This document shows positions 56,494 to 64,000 of a stretch of DNA of 64,000 bases, one piece after another. The position numbers and the translations under genes are program-made. Each line of letters begins with the position of its first letter. Positions within the stretch are counted from its first letter, which is position 1. The stretch is from the NCBI GenBank assembly GCA_026018925.1, contig JAKSZU010000032.1, forward strand, positions 124,001-188,000, read 5' to 3'. A model generated the notes under the pieces. The model searched no databases, was not told the origin of the DNA, and saw only the letters and a list, made by a program, of their open reading frames with translations. This stretch comes from Tupaia tana. Lineage: Eukaryota; Chordata; Mammalia; Scandentia; Tupaiidae.

Positions 56494-59300
56494 CCTAACA
56501 CTAACCCTAGGCGGAAACCTTAAGCTTAACCCCAATCCTAACCTCACCCTCACGGTAACTCCAACCGTACCACTGAACCGAAAACTAACAGTAACCCTAA
56601 ACTTACTCCCTCAAACGAAGTTCAAACCTAACCTAACCTGAAGCCTAACTCAAACCATAGACCTAACCCTAACCCTAAGCGGACACTTGAAGCTAAACCC
56701 CAACCCTAACCTGACCTTGACGCTATCTCCAACCGTAACACTGAACCGAAAACTAACAGTTGCCCTAAACTTACTCCCCCAAGCTAAGTTCAAACCTAAC
56801 CTCACCTGAGGCCTAACTCAAACCACAGACCTAACCCTAACCCTAGGCGGACACCTTAAACTCAACCCCAACACTAACCGGACCCTGACGCTAACTCCAA
56901 CCATAACAGTTACCCGAAAACTAACAGTAGCCCTAAACTTACTCCCTCAAACTAAGTTCAAACATAACCTAACCTGAAGCCTAAATCAAACCATACACCT
57001 AACCCTAACCCTAGGCGGATACCTGAAGCTCAACCCAAACCCTAACCTGAACCTGACGCTATCTCCAACCGTAACACTGAACCGAAAACTAACAGTAGCC
57101 CTAAACTTACTCCTTCAAACTAAGTTCAAACCTAACCTAACCTGAAGCCTAACTCAAACCATAGACCTAACCCTAACCCTAGACTGACACCTTAAACTCA
57201 ACCCCAACCCTAACGTAGCCCTGACGCTAACTCCAACCATAACACTGAACCGAAAACTAACAGTTGCCCTAAACTTACTCCCCCAAGCTAAGTTCAAACC
57301 TAACCTCACCTGAGGCCTATCTCAAACCACAGACCTAAACCTAACCCTAGGCGGACACCTTAAACTCAACCCCAACCCTAACCGGACCCTGACGCTAACT
57401 CCAACCATAACAGTTACCCGAAAAGTAACAGTAGCCCTAAACTTACTCCCTCAAACTAAGTTCAAACATAACCTAACCTGAAGCCTAAATCAAACCATAC
57501 ACCTAACCCTAACCCTAGGCGGACACCTGAAGCTCAACCCCAACCCTAACCTGACCCTCACGCTAACTCCAACCGTAACACTGAACCGAAAACGAACAAT
57601 AGCCCTAAACTTACTCCCTCAAACTAAGTTCAAATCTAAACTAACCTGAAGCCTAACTCAAACAATACACCTAACCCTAACCCTAGGCGGACACCTGAAT
57701 TCAACCCCAACCCTAACCTGACCCTGACGCTATCTCCAACCGTGACACTGAACCGAAAACTAACAGTAGTCCTAAACTTACTCCCTCAAATTAAGTTCAC
57801 ACCTAACCTAACCTGAAGCCTAACTCAAACCACAGACCTAACCCTAACCCTAGGCGGACACCTTAAGCTCCACCCCACCCTAACCTGACCCTTACACTTA
57901 CTCCAACCGTAACAGTTAAACGAAAACTAACAGTCGCCCTAAACTTACTCCCTCAAACTAAGTTCAAACCTAACCTAACCTGAAGCCTAACTCAAACCAC
58001 AGACCGAACCCTAACCCTAGGCGGACACCTGAAGCTCAACCCCAACCCTAACCTGACCCTGACGCTATCTCCAACCGTAACACTGAACAGAAAACTAACA
58101 GTAGCCCTAAACTTACTCCCTCAAACTAAGTTCAAACCTAACCTAACCTGAAGCCTAACTCAAACCATAGACCTAACCTAACCCTAGACGGACACCTTAA
58201 GCTCAACCCCAACCCTAACATGGCCCTGACGCTAACTCCAACCATAACAGTTACCCGAAAACAAACAGTAGCCCTAAACTTATTCCCTCAAACTAAGTTC
58301 AAACCTAACCTAACCTGAAGCCTAACTCAAACCACAAACCTACCCCTAACACTAGGCGGACACCAGAAGCTCAACCCCAACCCTAACCTAACCCTGACTC
58401 TTACTCCAACCGTAACACTGAACCGAAAACTATCAGTAGCCCTAAACGTCCTCCCTCAAGCTAAGTTCAAACCTAACCTCACCTGAAGCCTAACTCAAAC
58501 CACAGACCTAACCCTAACCCTAGGCGGACACCTTAAGCTCAACCCAAATCCTAACCTGACCCTGACCCTAACTCGAACCATAACACTGAACCGAAAACTA
58601 ACAGTAGCCCTAAACTTACTCCCTCAAACTAAGTTCAAACCTAACCTAACCTGAATCCTAACTCAAACCATAGACCTAACCCTAACCCTAGGCGGACACC
58701 TTAAGCTCAACCCCAACCCTAACCTGACCCTCACGCTATCTCCAACCGTAATACTGAACCGAAAACTAACAGTAGCCCTAAACTTACTTTCTCAAACTAA
58801 GTTCAATCCTAACCTAACCTGAAGCCTAAATGAAACCATAGACCTAACACTAACCCTAGGCGGAAACCTTAAGCTTAACCCCAACCCTAACCTCACCCTC
58901 ACGGTAACTCCAACCGTACCACTGAACCGAAAACTAACAGTAACCCTAAACTTACTCCCTCAAACGAAGTTCAAACCTAACGTAACCTGAAGCCTAACTC
59001 AAACCATAGACCTAACCCTAACCCTAAGCGGACACTTGAAGCTAAACCCCAACCCTAACCTGACCTTGACGCTATCTCCAACCGTAACACTGAACCGAAA
59101 ACTAACAGTTGCCCTAAACTTACTCCCCCAAGCTAAGTTCAAACCTAACCTCACCTGAGGCCTAACTCAAACCACAGACCTAACCCTAACCCTAGGCGGA
59201 CACCATAAACTCAACCCCAATCTAACCGGACCCTGACGCTAACTCCAACCATAACAGTTACCCGAAAACTAACAGTAGCCCTAAACTTACTCCCTCAAAC
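56494..59300. repeat. Shortened derivatives of the 20-mer HOR
   Basis: Successive GGAAACCTTAAG marks fall at 56,513, 58,862 and 61,548: 2,349 bp (14 monomers minus 3), then 2,686 bp (16 minus 2). The members come from the 20-mer (CACCAGAAGC at 58,359, TTGCCC / CCCCCAAGC monomers near 56,760, 57,265 and 59,108), but in shortened and rejoined order. A 1-base deletion at about 57,699 turns CTGAAGCTCAAC into CTGAATTCAAC, and another gives CCAATCTAACCGG near 59,218. Confidence 0.75.
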
Positions 59301-60605
59301 TAAGTTCAAACATAACCTAACCTGAAGCCTAAATCAAACCATACACCTAACCCTAACCCTAGGCGGACACCTGAAGCTCAACCCCAACCATAACCTGACC
59401 CTGACGCTATCTCCAACCGTAACACTGAACCGAAAACTAACAATAGCCCTAAACTTACTCCCTCAAACTAAGTTCAAATCTAAAGTAACCTGAAGCCTAA
59501 CTCAAACAATACACCTAACCCTAACCCTAGGCGGACACCTGAAGCTCCACCCCAACCCTAACCTGACCCTGACGCTATCTCCAACCGTAACACTGAACCG
59601 AAAACTAACGGTAGCCCTAAACTTACTCCCTCCAACTAAGTTCATACCTAACCTAACCTGAAGCCTAACTCAAACCACAGACCTAACCCTAACCCTAGGC
59701 GGACACCTTAAGCTCCACCCCAACCCTAACCTGGCCCTGACGCTAACTCCAACCATAACAGTTACCCGAAAACTAATAGTCGCTCTAAACTTACTCCCTC
59801 AAACTAAGTTCAAACCTAACCTAACCTGAAGCGTATCTCAAACCATAGACCTAACCCTAACCCTAGGCGGACACCTGACGCTAAACCCCAACCAAAACCT
59901 GACCCTGACGCTATCTCCAACCGTAACACTGAACCGAAAACAAACAGTAGCCCTAAACTTACTCCTCAAGCTAAGTTCAAACCTAACCTAACCTGAAGCC
60001 TAACTCAAACCATAGACCTAACCCTAACCCTACGCGGACACCTGAAGCTCAACCCCAACCCTAACCTGACCCTGACTCTTACTCCAACTGTAACACTGAA
60101 CCAAAAACTAACAGTAGCCCTAAATTTACTCCCTCAAACTAAGTTCAATCCTAACCTAACCTGAAGCCTAAATGAAACCATAGACCTAAACCTAACCCTA
60201 GGCGGACACCTTAAGCTCAACCCCAACCCTAACATGACCCTCACGCTAACTCCAACTGTAACACTGAACCGAAAACTAACAGTAGCCCTAAACTTACTCC
60301 CACAAACTATGTTCAAACCTAACCTAACCTGAAGCCTAACTCAAACAATAGACCTAACCCTAACCCTAGGAGGACACCTTAAGTTTAACCCCAACCCTAA
60401 CCTGACCCTGAGGCTAAATCCAACCGTAACACTGAACCGAAAACTAAGAGTAGCCCTAAACTTACTCCCTCAAACTGAGTTCAATCCTAACCTAACCTGA
60501 AGCCTAAATGAAACCATAGACCTAACCCTAACCCTAGGCGGACACCTTATGCTTAACCCCCACCCTAACCTGACCCTGACGCATACTCCAACCGTAACAA
60601 TTAAA
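59301..60605. repeat. Transition region
   Basis: It begins with CAAATCTAAAGTAACC and GCGTAT (59,831) monomers of the 20-mer type. After about 60,110 it changes to AATTTACTCC / AATGAAACC monomers and then to the five-monomer cassette starting at 60,404. This is a junction between two variant pools rather than a distinct element. No genes were seen. Confidence 0.65.
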
Positions 60606-61949
60606 CGAACACTAACAGTAGCCCTAAACTTACTCCCTCAAACTAAGTTCAAACCTAACCTAACCAGAAGCCTAAATCAAACCATACACCTAACCCTAAC
60701 CCTAGGCGGACACCTTAAGCTCAACCCCAAACCTAACATGACCCTGACGCTTACTCCAACCTTAACAGTTAACCGAAAACTAACAGTAGCCCTAAACTGA
60801 CTCCCTCAAACTAAGTTCAAACCTAACCTAACCTGAAGCCTAAATCAAATCACAGACCTAAACCTAACCCTAGGCGGACACCTTATGCTTAACCCCCACC
60901 ATAACCTGACCCTGAGGCTAACTCCAACCATAACACTGAACCGAAAACTAACACTAGCCCGAAACTTACTCCCTCAAACTAACTTCAAACCTAACCTAAC
61001 CTGAAGCCTAACTCAAACCATAGACCTAACCCTAACCCTAGGCGGACACCTGAAGCTAAACCCCAACCCTAACCTGACCCTGACGCTATCTCCAACTGTA
61101 ACACTGAACCGAAAACTAACAGTAGCCCTAAACTTACTCCCTCAAACTAAGTTCAAACATAACATAACCTGAAGCCTAAATCAAACCATACACCTAACCC
61201 TAACGCTAGGCGGACACCTGAAGCTCAACCCCAACCCTAACCAAACCCTCACGCTATATCCAACCGTAACACTGAACCGAAAACTAACAGTAGCCCAAAA
61301 CTTACTCCCTCAAACTAAGTTCAAACCTAACCTAACCTGAAGCCTAACTCAAACCATAGACCTAACCCTAACCCTAGGCGGACACCTTAAGCTCAACCCC
61401 AACCCTAACCTGACCCTCACGCTATCTCCAACCGTAATACTGAACCGAAAACTAACAGTAGCCCTAAACTTACTTTCTCAAACTAAGTTCAATCCTAACC
61501 TAACCTGAAGCCTAAATGAAACCATAGACCTAACACTAACCCTAGGCGGAAACCTTAAGCTTAACCCCAACCCTAACCTCACCCTCACGGTAACTCCAAC
61601 CGTACCACTGAACCGAAAACTAACAGTAACCCTAAACTTACTCCCTCAAACGAAGTTCAAACCTAACCTAACCTGAAGCCTAACTCAAACCATAGACCTA
61701 ACCCTAACCCTAAGCGGACACTTGAAGCTAAACCCCAACCCTAACCTGACCTTGACGCTATCTCCAACCGTAACACTGAACCGAAAACTAACAGTTGCCC
61801 TAAACTTACTCCCCCAAGCTAAGTTCAAACCTAACCTCACCTGAGGCCTAACTCAAACCACAGACCTAACCCTAACCCTAGGCGGACACCTTAAACTCAA
61901 CCCCAACCCTAACCGGAACCTGACGCTAACTCCAACCATAACAGTTACC
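60606..61949. repeat. 8-monomer block, copy 1 (1,344 bp)
   Basis: The rare CGAACAC (usually CGAAAAC) occurs at 60,606 and again at 61,950, exactly 8 x 168 apart. CCTGAGGCTAACTCC at 60,911 and 62,255 gives the same offset. The block is composite. Its first part is the end of the five-monomer cassette (to about 61,290), and its second part (about 61,320-61,949) matches 58,640-59,265 at an offset near 2,686. Sharing CGAACAC at both ends fixes the junction to within a few bases. Confidence 0.85.
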
Positions 61950-62548
61950 CGAACACTAACAGTAGCCCTAAACTTACTCCCTCAAACTAAGTTCAAACCT
62001 AACCTAACCTGAAGCCTAAATCAAACCATACACCTAACCCTAACCCTAGGCGGACACCTTAAGCTCAACCCCAAACCTAACATGACCCTGACGATTACTC
62101 CAACCTTAACAGTTAACCGAAAACTAACAGTAGCCCTAAACTGACTCCCTCAAACTAAGTTCAAACCTAACCTAACCTGAAGCCTAAATCAAATCACAGA
62201 CCTAAACCTAACCCTAGGCGGACACCTTATGCTTAACCCCCACCATAACCTGACCCTGAGGCTAACTCCAACCATAACACTGAACCGAAAACTAACACTA
62301 GCCCGAAACTTACTCCCTCAAACTAACTTGAAACCTAACCTAACCTGAAGCCTAACTCAAACCATAGACCTAACCCTAACCCTAGGCGGACACCTGAAGC
62401 TAAACCCCAACCCTAACCTGACCCTGACGCTATCTCCAACTGTAACACTGAACCGAAAACTAAGAGTAGCCCTAAACTTACTCCCTCAAACTAAGTTCAA
62501 ACATAACATAACCTGAAGCCTAAATCAAACCATACACCTAACCCTAAC
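61950..62548. repeat. 8-monomer block, copy 2 (truncated)
   Basis: This matches 60,606-61,204 closely. Private differences are GACGATTACTCC (near 62,090) and CTAACTTGAAACC (near 62,323). The match ends near 62,548, where CTAACGCTAGG is replaced by CTAACCCGAGG and the array leaves for the block found near 9.8 kb. Confidence 0.82.
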
Positions 62549-64000
62549 CCGAGGCGGACACCTTAAGCTCCACCCCAACCCTAAACTGGCCCTGACGCTA
62601 ACTCCAACCATAACAGTTACCCGAAAACTAACAGTACCCCTAAACTTACTCCCTCAAACTAAGTTCAAACCTAACCTAACCTGAAGCCTAAATCAAACCA
62701 TACACCTAACCCTAACCCTAGGCGGACAACTTAAGCTCAACCCCTACCCTAACCTGATCCTCACGCTAACTCCAACCGAAACACTGAACCGAAAACTAAC
62801 AGTAGCCCTAAACTCACTCCCTCAAACTAAGTTCAAACCTAACCTAACCTTAAACCTAACTCAAACAATAGATCTAACCCTAACCCTAGGCGTACACCTT
62901 AAGCTTAACCCCAACCCTAACCTGACCCTGACGCTATCTCCAACCGTAACACTGAACCGAAAACTAACAATAGCACTAAACTTACTCCCTCAAACTAAGT
63001 TCAAACCTAAACTAACCTGAAGCCTAACTCAAACAATAGACCTAACCCTAACCCTAGGCAGACACCTTAAGCTTAACCCCAACCCTAACCTGTACCTGAG
63101 GCTAAAACCAACCGTAACACTGAACCGAAAACTAACAGTAGCTCTAAACTTACTCCCTCAAACTAAGTTCAATCCTAACCTAACCTGAAGCCTAAATGAA
63201 ACCATAGACCTAACCCTAACCCTAGGCGGACACCTTATGCTTAACCCCCACCGAAACCTGACCCTGACGCTTACTCCAACCGTAACACTGAACCGAAAAC
63301 AAACAGTAGCCCTAAACTTACCCCCTCAAGCTTAGTTCAAACCTAACCTATCCTGAAGCCTAACTCAAAGCATAGACCTAACCCTAACCCTAGGCGGACA
63401 CCTGAAGCTCAACCCCAACCCTAACCTGACCCTGACTCTATCTCCAACCGTAACACTGAACCGAAAACTAACAGTAGCCCTAAACTTACTCCCTCAAACT
63501 AAGTTCAATCCTAACCTAACCTGAAGCCTAAATGAAACCATAGACCTAACCCTAACCCTAGGCGGACACCTGAAGCTCAACCCCAACCCTAAACTGACCC
63601 AGACTCTTACTCCAACCGTAACACTGAACCGAAAACTAACAGTAGCCCTAAACTTACTCCCTCAAACTAAGTTCAATCCTAACCTAACCTGAAGCCTAAC
63701 TGAAACCATAGACCTAACCCTAACCCTAGGCGGACACCTTAAGCTCAACAACAACCCTAAAATGGCCGAGACGCTAACGCCAACCATAACAGTGACCCGA
63801 AAACTAACAGTAGACCTAAACTTACTCCCTCAAACTAAGTTCAAACCTAACCTAACCTGAAGCCTAAATCAAACCATACACCTAAACCTAACCCTAGGCG
63901 GACGCCTTAAGCTCAACCCCAACCCTAACCTGACCCTCACGCTAAATCCAACCATAACACTGAACCGAAAACTAACAGTAGCCCTAAACTTACTCCCTCA
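62549..64000. repeat. Return of the 9.8-12.3 kb sequence order
   Basis: From about 62,549 to 63,350 the order matches 9,835-10,635 at an offset of 52,715 (ACTGGCCCTG 62,585/9,870; GGACAACTTAAG 62,724/10,009; TGTACCTGAGG 63,091/10,376). From about 63,480 to the end it matches about 11,770-12,290 at an offset of 51,710 (AGAC(T/C)C 63,601/11,891; GGCCGAGACG 63,764/12,054). Six monomers are therefore missing between the two parts. The window stops inside a monomer. Confidence 0.78.

Larger units (their letters stand above)
1..64000. repeat. 168-bp telomere-derived satellite array, about 381 monomers
   Basis: The motif CGAAAACTAACAGTAG starts near 1, recurs at 169, 336 and 504, and continues to the last line, giving steps of 168, 167 and 168. 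The same spacing holds for CCTAGG and for CCCTCAAACTAAGTTC. I saw no break, unique insert or strand switch: every monomer has the same orientation. Most length differences are single-base indels, for example the 167-bp class reading TTAACCCCACCC instead of TTAACCCCCACCC. The plus strand is visibly A- and C-rich. The array has no flanks in the window, so its full length is unknown. No protein-coding gene, tRNA, rRNA or transposon is supported. Known parallels are alpha-type and other nucleosome-sized satellites, but the sequence shows no resemblance to primate alpha satellite. Confidence 0.98.

Noticed and set aside
57690..57710. GAATTC near 57,700 as a cloning or vector junction
   Set aside because: It is produced by loss of one base and a local change in CTGAAGCTCAAC. 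The satellite continues in register on both sides with no vector sequence.
60549..60800. Plus-strand 83-codon open frame as a gene
   Set aside because: It is explained by one substitution removing a recurrent stop codon in the satellite. There is no promoter, codon bias or homologous domain, and its sequence is a translation of the tandem repeat.
1..64000. CRISPR array
   Set aside because: The repeat unit is long (168 bp) and contiguous, with no unique spacers. Variation is by point mutation between copies, as in a eukaryotic satellite.
1..64000. True chromosome-end telomere
   Set aside because: Only about two perfect TAACCC units occur in each 168 bp, there is no long perfect run anywhere, and no terminal homogeneous tract. 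It is telomere-derived or telomere-like, not a functional telomere tract.
1..64000. Primate alpha satellite or another array with a CENP-B box
   Set aside because: The unit size is similar (168 versus about 171 bp), but the sequence is A/C-rich with telomeric hexamers and I saw no CENP-B-box-like TTCG...CGGGA motif.
1..64000. tRNA, rRNA or other RNA genes, transposons, LTRs or target-site duplications
   Set aside because: No stretch departs from the 168-bp pattern for more than a few bases, so there is no room for an inserted element or RNA gene.

Overview
The whole 64 kb is one uninterrupted tandem satellite array. I found no gene, RNA gene, transposon or unique sequence anywhere in it, and both window edges cut through the middle of a monomer, so the array continues on both sides. 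The unit is about 168 bp, which gives roughly 381 copies. Nearly every copy can be recognised by a CCTAGG hexamer inside a telomere-like core, followed by a GGCGGACACCT-type segment. Copies differ by substitutions and by rare, mostly one-base indels.

The 168-bp monomer is itself exactly 28 hexamers (28 x 6), most of which are degenerate copies of the telomeric hexamer TAACCC. I lined up the 28 hexamers of a consensus-like copy by eye; the column consensus is T-A-A-(A/C)-C-C. Two perfect TAACCC hexamers remain in each typical monomer. The plus strand is therefore rich in A and C, and the minus strand in T and G. This points to a eukaryote whose telomeres are (or were) TTAGGG: vertebrates, many other animals, some fungi and protists. 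The species cannot be named from the sequence. A subtelomeric, pericentromeric or heterochromatic-block location is plausible but is inference.

Monomer variants are arranged into higher-order repeats (HORs), and the HOR changes along the window. 1-12.1 kb is an older mosaic with long-range duplications (offsets near 4,870, 5,206 and 8,899 bp). 12.1-21.4 kb holds two 26-monomer units (4,365 bp) plus a truncated third. 21.4-25.2 kb is a mosaic. 25.2-33.6 kb holds two nearly identical 25-monomer units (4,196 bp), with a partial copy before them. 33.6-36.5 kb is a mosaic with a single-monomer duplication. 36.5-46.6 kb is a family of 17-, 19- and 22-monomer units that differ by gain or loss of whole monomers. 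46.6-49.8 kb is a mosaic. 49.8-59.3 kb holds two 20-monomer units (3,357 bp) and shorter derivatives. 60.6-62.5 kb has an 8-monomer (1,344 bp) duplication. 62.5-64 kb repeats the lead-in seen at 9.8-12.3 kb, about 52 kb upstream.

No genes act together here. The biology is that of the array: repeated unequal exchange and segmental amplification of telomere-derived DNA, which keeps the 168-bp unit and three telomere-protein-type sites per typical monomer. Offsets quoted below were obtained by matching rare variant motifs by hand. They are reliable to a base or two where a motif is named and approximate (tens of bases) for block edges.
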